Assembly (NCBI GenBank): GCA_937950385.1
Contig: CALFEA010000296.1
Span: forward strand, 1 to 8,264
Origin: an uncultured Altererythrobacter sp.
Lineage (GTDB): Bacteria; Pseudomonadota; Alphaproteobacteria; Sphingomonadales; Sphingomonadaceae
Reading direction: 5' to 3'
DNA length: 8,264 bases
The notes under the pieces: generated by a model
Database searches by the model: none
What the model saw: only the letters and a program-made list of their open reading frames with translations
What the model was told of the DNA's origin: nothing
Position numbers and translations under genes: made by a program
Shown here: positions 1-6,639 of the stretch, piece after piece
How the letters are laid out: each line of letters begins with the position of its first letter
Numbering within the stretch: the stretch's first letter is position 1

Positions 1-6
1 TGTTCA

Positions 7-2526
7 ATGGAGATTGCGATTACGCGCGAGCGGTGCGATAGGCAAGCCATGTCGGGAGGATCGCAAAGCAGCTTTTGCGCTGCATCTTCACAGCACGTTT
101 GGAAACGGAGGCGTCCGGTAGCATTAGGTTTGCTAACGGCGAGCTTTGTTGCGTTCAGCGCTCCAGTGGCTGCACAAGACACTGCGCCCGCGCCTGCAAA
201 ACCTTTGACTGCCGAAGAAATCGCTGAATTTGAACGCGAAACGTCTCAGGAACTCGCCGCAAATCCGCGCGCGCTGCCAGCTTCACCGCAAGCCGTAGGC
301 GGCGACCTGCCGAAGAAACCCAAGGCACCCTCGACGCCGCGCGAAGTGGATTTTGAAGCCGACAGCGCATCTTATGACAATATCCGCGATATCATCACCG
401 CATCCGGCAATGTGATGCTGAGCGACGGCGTACAAACCGTGCGGGCCGATGAATTGGAATGGGACCGCCGCAATCAAATCATCAACGCCAGCGGCAATAT
501 TCTGGTTAAGCGCGAAGACCGCTCTGTGCGCGGCGACAATGCGCAGTGGAATTTGGCAACAAAGACTATCCAAGTGGGCGGCAATGTCCGCCTTGTCGAT
601 GAGGCTGGAAACCAGCTTTACACTCAGTCAGTCGAGCTGGATGACGCCTTTGAAACCGGCGCAATCGAAGAGGTCTTGGTTGCCTTGCGCGCTGGTGGGC
701 GATTGGCAGCACGGTCTGGCGAGCGCGGACAAGATGGCACGGTTATCCTCAATGATGCCGCCTATACCGCTTGCAAAGTTGAAGACCCTGATGGCTGCGG
801 CAAAGACCCCAGCTGGCGTGTGACCGCCGATCAGGTCACATTTGATCCGGTCACCAATGTTGTCGATTTTGACGGCGCAATGCTGGAATTGTTCGGACGT
901 CGCATTTTGCCGCTACCCGGTCTTGCAGTGCGCACAGACGGGCGCGCAATCTCTGGTTTTCTGGTCCCCGATTTGCGCATCTCTGAAAGCAATGGAGTTG
1001 AAGTCAGCGGCAATTATTACCAGCGGTTTGGCGACAATAAAGACCTTCTGCTGGGCGCGCATGTTTATACCGAAGTCGCGCCTATGGTGTCGGCTGAATG
1101 GCGGCATTTGACCGGCAAAGGCGCCTATCAAATCACCGGCTATGCGACCAATTCCAGCCGCATCTCCACCTTCACAGGCACGCCGGAAACACAGAAAGCT
1201 TTCCGCGGGCATGTGTTTGCCAATGGCCGGTTCCAATTTACGCCCGAATGGAGCTTCACCGGCTCGGTTCGTTTGGCCAGCGACCGGACATTCCTGCGCC
1301 GCTATGATATCAGCCGCGATGACCGTTTGCGCTCCACTTTCAATCTAGAGCGGATTGACGACGATAGCTATTTCTCGCTGGCTGGCTGGGCAACGCAGAC
1401 ATTGCAATTGGGCACGCCGCAGGGGCAAGTTCCCCTCGCCTTGCCAGTGATCGATTACCGCCGCCGCATCGCTGATCCGGTTCTGGGCGGCAATGTGGAA
1501 TTGCAAGCCAACACTTTGGCGATTGTGCGCAAGGCTGGCCAAGATACGCAGCGCGCTTTCGTTGGTGCGAAATGGGATCTGCGCAAGCTCACCAATTACG
1601 GCCAAGTCGTCACCCTCACCGCTTTGGCACGCGGCGATGTCTATCACACCGATAGTACGCAGCTGACATCAACCGCAATTTACCGCGGCAACCCCGGCTG
1701 GCAGACCCGCGCTGTTGCACTGGCCGCTGTCGATATTGAATGGCCGCTGGTGGGCGAGGCATTTGGCGGCACGCAGGTTCTCAAACCCCGCATTCAATTG
1801 GTCGCAACCCCGCCGATCCGCAATCTAGCCGTTCCGAACGAGGATGCGCGCGCGATTGACTTAGAAGACAGCAATCTGTTCGCTCTCAACCGTTTCCCAG
1901 GATATGACCGGGTCGAAGACGGTGTGCGAGTAACATATGGCTTGGATTGGGAATTGCTGCGCCCTGGCTGGCGGATCAAAACTACGATTGGCCAATCTTA
2001 CCGCTTTGACAAGGATCCTGCGATCCTGCCCGATGGCACGGGCCTGTCAGAGCGTATTTCCGACTTTGTTGGCCGCACAGAGGTCCGCTTTCGTGACCGC
2101 GTAAAACTCACTCACCGCTACCGCCTCGACAAAGACAATTTTGCCATCCGCCGCAATGAATTTGACGCGACCATCGGCAATGAGCGCGATTATATTGAGC
2201 TGGGCTACCTCAAGCTGGACCGCGACATTACCGTGTTCGAAGATTTGCAGGACCGGGAAGAATTGCGCGCCGCCGCCCGCATCAGCTTTGCGCGCTATTG
2301 GTCGGTATTTGGCTCTGGCGTGGTCAATCTAACGGACCGCGACGAAGACCCGACATTCGCCTCTGATGGCTTCGAACCGATCCGCACACGGCTTGGTGTC
2401 GCCTATGAGGATGATTGCCTAGAATTTGGTCTGACATGGCGCCGCGATTACGTGACGTCGGGCGATGCAGAGCGCGGTAACACCTTCCAATTGTTCTTTA
2501 GCTTGAAAAATCTGGGTTTCCGGTAA
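7..2526 (+). CDS. lptD: LPS-assembly protein LptD (OstA/Imp), outer-membrane beta-barrel
   Basis: LptD forms the outer-membrane pore that, with the lipoprotein LptE, inserts lipopolysaccharide into the outer leaflet. Numbering from the ATG at 7, residues 33-56 form a signal peptide (KRRRP, a hydrophobic stretch, then likely cleavage after PVAA). Residues about 114-225 are the OstA/LptA-like periplasmic domain, with three repeats marked by SGNV, SGNI and GGNV. The rest, from about 285, is the LptD C-terminal barrel, with the family-type SGFLVPDLRIS segment and a final aromatic-Arg end (NLGFR) that fits a BAM signal. Cysteines of the mature protein are C256, C264 and C804. The start is uncertain: the frame is open to the window edge, and Met15 (position 49) would still leave a complete signal peptide; neither has a clear ribosome binding site. 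At about 800 residues it is close to the family's usual size. The next gene, surA, encodes a chaperone that assists LptD assembly. Family assignment is firm. Confidence 0.95.
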   Translation: MEIAITRERCDRQAMSGGSQSSFCAASSQHVWKRRRPVALGLLTASFVAFSAPVAAQDTAPAPAKPLTAEEIAEFERETSQELAANPRALPASPQAVGGDLPKKPKAPSTPREVDFEADSASYDNIRDIITASGNVMLSDGVQTVRADELEWDRRNQIINASGNILVKREDRSVRGDNAQWNLATKTIQVGGNVRLVDEAGNQLYTQSVELDDAFETGAIEEVLVALRAGGRLAARSGERGQDGTVILNDAAYTACKVEDPDGCGKDPSWRVTADQVTFDPVTNVVDFDGAMLELFGRRILPLPGLAVRTDGRAISGFLVPDLRISESNGVEVSGNYYQRFGDNKDLLLGAHVYTEVAPMVSAEWRHLTGKGAYQITGYATNSSRISTFTGTPETQKAFRGHVFANGRFQFTPEWSFTGSVRLASDRTFLRRYDISRDDRLRSTFNLERIDDDSYFSLAGWATQTLQLGTPQGQVPLALPVIDYRRRIADPVLGGNVELQANTLAIVRKAGQDTQRAFVGAKWDLRKLTNYGQVVTLTALARGDVYHTDSTQLTSTAIYRGNPGWQTRAVALAAVDIEWPLVGEAFGGTQVLKPRIQLVATPPIRNLAVPNEDARAIDLEDSNLFALNRFPGYDRVEDGVRVTYGLDWELLRPGWRIKTTIGQSYRFDKDPAILPDGTGLSERISDFVGRTEVRFRDRVKLTHRYRLDKDNFAIRRNEFDATIGNERDYIELGYLKLDRDITVFEDLQDREELRAAARISFARYWSVFGSGVVNLTDRDEDPTFASDGFEPIRTRLGVAYEDDCLEFGLTWRRDYVTSGDAERGNTFQLFFSLKNLGFR

Positions 2527-2585
2527 CGCCGCCGATTGGCAGATGCGGCAAAGCGCGCTAATTGCTTGAGCACAAAGGGTGGGAC

Positions 2586-2663
2586 ATGAAACGAAACGCT
2601 GAGAGCCACTCAGCCAAGGTTCAGCACAGTTCTGCAAAATACTGTTACATAATTGGCGCGTAA
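2586..2663 (+). other. Possible 25-codon leader ORF upstream of surA
   Basis: A short reading frame begins with ATG at 2586, just after a G-rich, Shine-Dalgarno-like stretch (AAAGGGTGGGA, 2574-2584). It ends with TAA at 2661-2663, 11 bases before the first surA ATG and in a different frame. The peptide begins MKRNAESHS and ends YCYIIGA; it matches no family I know. Its position, after the lptD stop and just before surA, would allow translational coupling or leader control. A frame this short can easily arise by chance, so this is a candidate only. Confidence 0.2.
2598..2614 (+). repeat. Small inverted repeat in the lptD-surA gap
   Basis: GCTGAG (2598-2603) and CTCAGC (2609-2614) are perfect inverted copies around a 5-base loop AGCCA, so RNA from this gap could form a 6-bp hairpin. 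No T-run follows, so an intrinsic terminator for lptD is not supported. The hairpin lies inside the possible leader ORF. Confidence 0.4.
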
Positions 2664-2670
2664 TCCGCGC
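2656..2670 (+). repeat. Small inverted repeat abutting the surA start
   Basis: GCGCG (2656-2660) and CGCGC (2666-2670) pair perfectly around the loop TAATC. G-T wobble pairs at 2655/2671 and 2654/2672 could lengthen the stem. It ends 4 bases before the first surA ATG (2675), where a ribosome binding site would normally sit, so it could mask initiation. The TAA stop of the possible leader ORF lies in the loop. The repeat is directly visible; a regulatory role is inference. Confidence 0.4.
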
Positions 2671-2674
2671 TGCA

Positions 2675-4048
2675 ATGGGAATGACCCTAGTGATTTTGAA
2701 GACTTTTAAAATTTGCACTCTTGCTCTTGCCGCCGGCTCGCTTGCTGTGACACCCAGCCTTGCGGCTGCGCAAAATGCCTCCCCTGCCGCAGCGCCCACC
2801 GCTGCCAACCCGCTGGGCATTCCGCAAAATGTCACAATTTTGGGCAATAATAATCCGAACGAGCGGTCCGCAACGGCGATCGTCAACGGGCAGGTTATCA
2901 CCGGCACCGATATTGAGCAGCGCGTCGCGCTGGTTACATCCGCCTCGCAAAATGAGCTGACCGATGCAGATCGCCAGCGTTTGCGGATGCAAGTTTTGCG
3001 CAATCTAATCGATGAAACGCTGCAAATTCAGGCAGCTGTTGAGCAAGAAATTGCCCCTCCGCAGGGCGAGATTGACCAAACATACGCCCGCGTTGCGAGC
3101 CAGAATTTCGGTACAGATTTGGCCGCAATGGGCAAATATCTTGCCAGCGTTGGCTCCTCCACCGCATCACTCAAGCGCCAAATTCAAGGCGAATTGTCAT
3201 GGAACAATTTGCTGCGCAGAAATGTGCGCCCATTTGTAAATGTCTCTGAAGAAGAGGCCAAGGAAGTCTTTGAAAAACGCGAGGCAGACCGCGGCACAGA
3301 AGAATATCGGATCGGCGAGATTTACCTCTCCGCCACCGCTGAAAACCGCGCCGCTGTGGCCCAAAATGGCCAACGGATTGTGGAACAATTGCAGCAAGGC
3401 GGCAGCTTTGTCGCTTACGCTCGGCAGTTTTCAGAAAGCTCCACTGCGTCGGTTGGCGGCGATTTGGGCTTTGTGCGCCTCAACACTTTGCCGGCGCAAA
3501 TGGCGGATGCTGCACGCCAGATGCAAACTGGCCAGCTGGTCGGCCCGATTGAGATCCCGGGCGGCTTTGTCATTATGTATTTGATCGACAAGAAACAGGT
3601 TGCCATGGCTGACCCGCGCGATGCCGTGCTGAGCCTGAAGCAAGTTTCCATTTCATTCCCTGCTGGCACAACAGAGGCCGCTGCATCTAGCCAAGTTGAG
3701 GCCTTTACCACTGGCGTTGCCGCTTTGCGCGGCTGCGGAGATGCCGACACCGCCGCGGCTGCCTTTGGCGCCAGCGTTGTGACCAATGACGAAATTCGCG
3801 CACGGTCGCTGCCTGAGCAGCTTCAGCAATTGGTGCTCAGCTTGCAAGTGGGTCAAACCACCCCGCCTTTCGGTTCGATCGAAGAAGGCGTGCGGGTGTT
3901 GATGCTGTGCGGGCGCGATGATCCGCAGGCTGCCGCTGGCCCGTCAATTGAGCAGATCATGGCAGAGATTGAGGAAGAGCGTGTTGGCAAGCGGGCTCAA
4001 CGTTATCTGCGCGACCTGCGCAATGATGCCTATATCGAGTATAATTGA
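2675..4048 (+). CDS. surA: SurA-type periplasmic chaperone / parvulin-like peptidyl-prolyl isomerase
   Basis: SurA escorts unfolded outer-membrane proteins across the periplasm to the BAM complex; LptD is a known client in E. coli. Residues 1-33 look like a signal peptide (a hydrophobic core ending SLAAAQ). Residues about 66-185 are the SurA N-terminal chaperone domain, with AIVNGQVIT and LRNLIDETLQIQAA. Residues about 209-306 are a parvulin domain with the hallmark GGDLGFVR (261-268). Residues about 315-415 look like a second, degenerate parvulin domain, followed by a basic helical tail. C354 and C412 in that part could form a periplasmic disulfide. The usual parvulin active-site His is replaced by Glu in RIGEIYLS. 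At 457 residues it is about the family's usual length. The start is ambiguous among ATG 2675, ATG 2681 and GTG 2690; the GTG has GGGA nine bases upstream and gives a shorter, more typical signal peptide. It overlaps pdxA by 4 bases. Confidence 0.92.
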   Translation: MGMTLVILKTFKICTLALAAGSLAVTPSLAAAQNASPAAAPTAANPLGIPQNVTILGNNNPNERSATAIVNGQVITGTDIEQRVALVTSASQNELTDADRQRLRMQVLRNLIDETLQIQAAVEQEIAPPQGEIDQTYARVASQNFGTDLAAMGKYLASVGSSTASLKRQIQGELSWNNLLRRNVRPFVNVSEEEAKEVFEKREADRGTEEYRIGEIYLSATAENRAAVAQNGQRIVEQLQQGGSFVAYARQFSESSTASVGGDLGFVRLNTLPAQMADAARQMQTGQLVGPIEIPGGFVIMYLIDKKQVAMADPRDAVLSLKQVSISFPAGTTEAAASSQVEAFTTGVAALRGCGDADTAAAAFGASVVTNDEIRARSLPEQLQQLVLSLQVGQTTPPFGSIEEGVRVLMLCGRDDPQAAAGPSIEQIMAEIEEERVGKRAQRYLRDLRNDAYIEYN

Positions 4049-5085
4049 GCCGATCTGTGCCTGCGCCCTTGCCCTTAGCAATCGCGCTGGGCGATCCGGC
4101 CGGCATTGGTCCTGAACTGATTGTCGAGGCGTGGGCACGGCGAGACAGTCTGCGTGCCTTTGCCGTTACCGGCGGCGCAGAGGTCTTGCGCCAAGCTGCC
4201 AAAATGCGCGGCACACATTGTCCTATTGTGGAAATTGCAGAACCCCATGAAGCAGCAGAAGCGTTTGAACGCGGCCTGCCTGTGCTTGACGGTGAAGTGG
4301 GCGAATATACGCCGGGCCAGCCTGACGAGGCGGGCGCTGATTTGGCGGTGCAATCCTTGGCGCAGGCAACGCGCCTTGCGCTAACGGGCGAGGCCGCCGC
4401 TCTGGTCACAGCCCCGGTTGCCAAGTCCCATATGGCCAAGGTCGGCTTTGAATTTCCCGGCCAAACCGAATTTCTGGCCGCCGCCTGCGGGCTTGCAAGC
4501 GATGATGCGGTCATGATGCTGGCTGGGCCTTCGCTGCGCACTGTGCCGCTAACCGTGCATATTGCCATAGCCGATGTGCCGCGCGCCTTATCCAGCGATA
4601 TGATCATGCACAAGGCGCGCATTGTCGCGCGCGCTTTGGTCCGTGATTTCGGTATTTCCGACCCGCATTTGGCGCTTGCAGGACTTAATCCCCATGCAGG
4701 CGAAGATGGCCGGTTTGGCGATGAGGAGCAGCGCATTATTGCCCCTGCAATAGAGGCTCTGCGTGAAGGCGGACCAGAGGCACCCATTGATGTATCAGGC
4801 CCCCATCCCGGCGATGCCCTTTTCACCCCGCGCGCCCGAAAAGGCTATGATGTCGCCCTGTGTATGTATCATGATCAGGCGCTTATCCCGCTGAAAGCAT
4901 TGGAATTTGACGAGGGCGTCAATGTCACTCTCGGCCTGCCGATCATCCGCACCTCGCCCGATCACGGCACAGCATTTGATATTGCAGGCAAAGGCTTGGC
5001 CGACCCCAGCGCCATGATGGCAGCAATCCGCATGGCAGGTGAATGTGCCAAGGCTCGCGCAAGCAATGCAAACGCCAGTGCCTGA
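4045..5085 (+). CDS. pdxA: 4-hydroxythreonine-4-phosphate dehydrogenase PdxA
   Basis: PdxA oxidises 4-phosphohydroxy-L-threonine with NAD(P)+; the product decarboxylates to 3-amino-2-oxopropyl phosphate, which PdxJ joins with deoxyxylulose 5-phosphate to make pyridoxine phosphate. It is a cytosolic, metal-dependent dimer. Family motifs run through the whole protein: [10 protein letters not shown] (16-25), TAPVAKSHM (122-130), [12 protein letters not shown] (214-225), [10 protein letters not shown] (275-284) and [12 protein letters not shown] (304-315). The three metal-binding histidines of the family correspond by motif to H172, H217 and H276. The 346-residue length is close to the usual 330 or so, with a short Ala/Asn-rich tail. 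The start is a TTG whose last two bases open the surA stop (TTGA overlap), suggesting translational coupling; GTG at 4057 is the alternative. Only a weak GAG lies upstream, at 4037-4039. The 3' end overlaps rsmA. Confidence 0.95.
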   Translation: MSRSVPAPLPLAIALGDPAGIGPELIVEAWARRDSLRAFAVTGGAEVLRQAAKMRGTHCPIVEIAEPHEAAEAFERGLPVLDGEVGEYTPGQPDEAGADLAVQSLAQATRLALTGEAAALVTAPVAKSHMAKVGFEFPGQTEFLAAACGLASDDAVMMLAGPSLRTVPLTVHIAIADVPRALSSDMIMHKARIVARALVRDFGISDPHLALAGLNPHAGEDGRFGDEEQRIIAPAIEALREGGPEAPIDVSGPHPGDALFTPRARKGYDVALCMYHDQALIPLKALEFDEGVNVTLGLPIIRTSPDHGTAFDIAGKGLADPSAMMAAIRMAGECAKARASNANASA

Positions 5086-5917
5086 TCAGCCCGCCCCAGA
5101 CCTTCCTCCCTTGCGTGAAGTGATTGCGCGTCACGGCCTTTCAGCCTCCAAGAAATTGGGCCAAAACTTCCTATTTGATGCGCAATTATTGGACCGGATC
5201 GCGGCAATACCGGGCGATTTGACAGGGCAAAATGTGCTGGAGATTGGCCCCGGCCCCGGCGGCCTCACCCGTGCACTTTTATTGGCGGGCGCTCGCGTCA
5301 CAGCGATTGAAATGGATGCGCGCTGTCTGCCAGCCCTCGCTGAACTTGCCGAGGCTTTTCCAGGCAAACTCAACGTCATCCAAGGCGATGCGATGAAGCT
5401 GGATCACAATGAAATTATGCAGCGTCAGCCGTTCCACATCGCCTCCAACCTGCCCTATAATGTCGGCACGGCTTTGTTTGTGAAATGGCTTGGAAGCGCC
5501 AATACATGGCCGCCCCAATGGCAATCGCTTACGCTGATGTTCCAGCAAGAAGTCGCCCAGCGCATTGTCGCCAAGGAAGGCGGATCGGTATTTGGCAGGC
5601 TCGCTGTTCTGGCGCAGTGGCGCAGTGATGCCAAACTGGCGATTAAAGTCCATCGCAGCGCCTTTACCCCGCCGCCCAAAGTGATGAGCGCGGTCGTCCA
5701 TGTAACACCGCGCGCAGCCCCCGAAGGCGTCGATGCCCGCATATTGGAACGGATCTCAGAGGCCGCATTCGGCCAGCGCCGCAAAATGCTGCGTCAAAGC
5801 CTGAAAGGCGTGGCTGGCGCATTGGATGCGCTGGACACAGTCGGCATTGATCCCACTCGCCGCGCGGAAACTCTCAGCGTGGATGAATTTGTCGCGGTGG
5901 CGAGGAAGCTTAGCTGA
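5066..5917 (+). CDS. rsmA: 16S rRNA (adenine1518-N6/adenine1519-N6)-dimethyltransferase RsmA (KsgA)
   Basis: RsmA uses S-adenosylmethionine to dimethylate two adjacent adenines near the 3' end of 16S rRNA during late assembly of the small ribosomal subunit. Loss of this activity gives kasugamycin resistance in E. coli. Numbering from the ATG at 5066: LGQNFLFD (31-38) is the family's N-terminal signature, [12 protein letters not shown] (58-69) is the SAM-binding motif I, and AIEMD (80-84) holds the ribose-binding acidic residue. GDAMKLD (107-113) follows, NLPY (128-131) is the catalytic motif, and [12 protein letters not shown] (200-211) and [14 protein letters not shown] (235-248) belong to the C-terminal part. 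A GTG at 5039 would add nine residues, but homologues usually begin shortly before the [13 protein letters not shown] segment, so ATG 5066 is preferred; neither start has a strong ribosome binding site. The 5' end overlaps the pdxA 3' end by 20 bases (47 if GTG), indicating cotranscription. Confidence 0.95.
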   Translation: MQTPVPDQPAPDLPPLREVIARHGLSASKKLGQNFLFDAQLLDRIAAIPGDLTGQNVLEIGPGPGGLTRALLLAGARVTAIEMDARCLPALAELAEAFPGKLNVIQGDAMKLDHNEIMQRQPFHIASNLPYNVGTALFVKWLGSANTWPPQWQSLTLMFQQEVAQRIVAKEGGSVFGRLAVLAQWRSDAKLAIKVHRSAFTPPPKVMSAVVHVTPRAAPEGVDARILERISEAAFGQRRKMLRQSLKGVAGALDALDTVGIDPTRRAETLSVDEFVAVARKLS

Positions 5918-5924
5918 GCCCCAT

Positions 5925-5940
5925 TTAACCTGCATTAACC
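5925..5940 (+). promoter_or_regulatory. Direct TTAACC repeat, possible CtrA-like operator or promoter element
   Basis: Two TTAACC copies start at 5925 and 5935, exactly ten bases apart, with wider context CATTTAACC and CATTAACC. The alphaproteobacterial cell-cycle regulator CtrA recognises TTAA-N7-TTAA; here the gap is six bases, so the match is one base short. The site lies 56-71 bases upstream of the SRPBCC-like gene, a sensible distance for a promoter element. The repeat is visible; binding by any protein is inference. Confidence 0.3.
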
Positions 5941-5982
5941 CGGATAAAACCTTCTGCTGCTAGCACCGTAACAACGTAGCAC

Positions 5983-5989
5983 GAGGGGG
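5983..5989 (+). promoter_or_regulatory. Strong Shine-Dalgarno sequence that sets a TTG start
   Basis: GAGGGGG lies six bases before TTG 5996. It is the best ribosome binding site in the window and decides the unusual TTG start of the following gene, since no in-frame ATG occurs near the start of that protein. Confidence 0.6.
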
Positions 5990-5995
5990 TAAGCA

Positions 5996-6523
5996 TTGTT
6001 TGGATTTCTTAAGAAAAAACCGCTGGTTCAAGGGCCGGTTACATTCACAACCGAGATAGAAATCGGCGCATCTGCTAGCGTGGTTTATGGCCTTGTCGAC
6101 ATTTCTGGCCCCGGGTTCACACATGTCCAGCTGGGCAACACGGTGACAATGGTGGAACAGGGCGAGGCCGCTGGCCTCGGCCAGTTTGAGCTCAAGATGA
6201 AAGACTTGGATGATCTAACGTTCCACCTCAATGTCACCCAGGCACAGCCGCACACTCTCCACACCCATGAATGCGTGATCGAGCCGCTGGTTGGCAGGCT
6301 GGTCAAAACAGTCGAAACCGTTGCGATTGAGGCGCTTGCCCCAGACAAATGCCACATTGTTCAAACGGTCGAAGTGACTTTCGAAGATGGCATGTCAGAA
6401 CAAGCTGTCGCTGAGGAATTGGTGATGATGACGATGTCGGTTGAAAACTCACTGGAAAAGCTCGCGATCCATGCCGAGCAAGGCGTAGATGCGGTCAGAG
6501 CCTATGAAAGCGAAAATTTCTAG
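5996..6523 (+). CDS. Hypothetical protein with SRPBCC (START-like) fold character
   Basis: The 175-residue product starts MFGFLKKKPL and has no signal peptide or membrane segment, so it is probably cytosolic. I do not recognise it as a named family. Its pattern fits the SRPBCC/helix-grip fold: a first beta strand followed by a short helix (TFTTEIEIGASASVVYGLVDI, in two parts, about 16-36), a series of alternating strands (about 45-130) including LTFHLNVTQAQPHTLHTHECVIEPL, and a long C-terminal amphipathic helix (about 133-162, SEQAVAEELVMMTMSVENSLEKL). Proteins of this fold bind lipids, polyketides or other hydrophobic ligands, or act as cyclases or chaperones; which applies here cannot be told. 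The TTG start is supported by GAGGGGG six bases upstream. It lies 78 bases after rsmA, may have its own promoter, and converges on glcB. It is very likely a real gene because its fold pattern is coherent throughout; function is unknown. Confidence 0.75.
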   Translation: MFGFLKKKPLVQGPVTFTTEIEIGASASVVYGLVDISGPGFTHVQLGNTVTMVEQGEAAGLGQFELKMKDLDDLTFHLNVTQAQPHTLHTHECVIEPLVGRLVKTVETVAIEALAPDKCHIVQTVEVTFEDGMSEQAVAEELVMMTMSVENSLEKLAIHAEQGVDAVRAYESENF

Positions 6524-6558
6524 ACGCATGATTGGTTTTGCCAGCGCCCTGACCGGCC

Positions 6559-6602
6559 TGGCGGACCGCTCGGCGATACAAATGCCACTTCGCGGTCCAC
6601 CA
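6559..6602. terminator. Imperfect hairpin between convergent genes, possible bidirectional terminator
   Basis: TGGCGGACCGC (6559-6569) pairs with GCGGTCCACCA (6592-6602) at 10 of 11 positions. Inside the 22-base loop, GGC (6572-6574) and GCC (6584-6586) can form a further short stem. It sits in the 116-base gap between the stops of two convergent genes, where a shared terminator would be expected. No T-run follows on either strand, so it is not a classic intrinsic terminator; it could act with Rho or simply protect mRNA 3' ends. Confidence 0.4.
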
Positions 6603-6639
6603 ACATGGGCAGGCTGATCAAATTTAGGGACGAAAGTGA

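Noticed and set aside
2620..2650. Possible sigma-70 promoter for surA (TTCAGC with TTACAT)
   Set aside because: Both hexamers match poorly and the 19-base spacing is long, so it is not better than chance.
2419..3003. 194-codon minus-strand frame across the lptD end, the gap and the surA start
   Set aside because: It overlaps two real genes in antisense, shows no domain pattern, and has a composition typical of a shadow frame.
3957..4826. 289-codon open frame on the minus strand opposite the surA end and pdxA
   Set aside because: It is fully antisense to strongly conserved pdxA coding sequence. Its product is Ser/Ala/Arg-rich and low in complexity with no recognisable motif, as expected for the reverse of a GC-rich gene.
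6528..6617. 29-codon plus-strand frame (MIGFASALTGLADR...) in the convergent gap
   Set aside because: It has no Shine-Dalgarno sequence and spans the hairpin arms, so its apparent coding is more likely chance.
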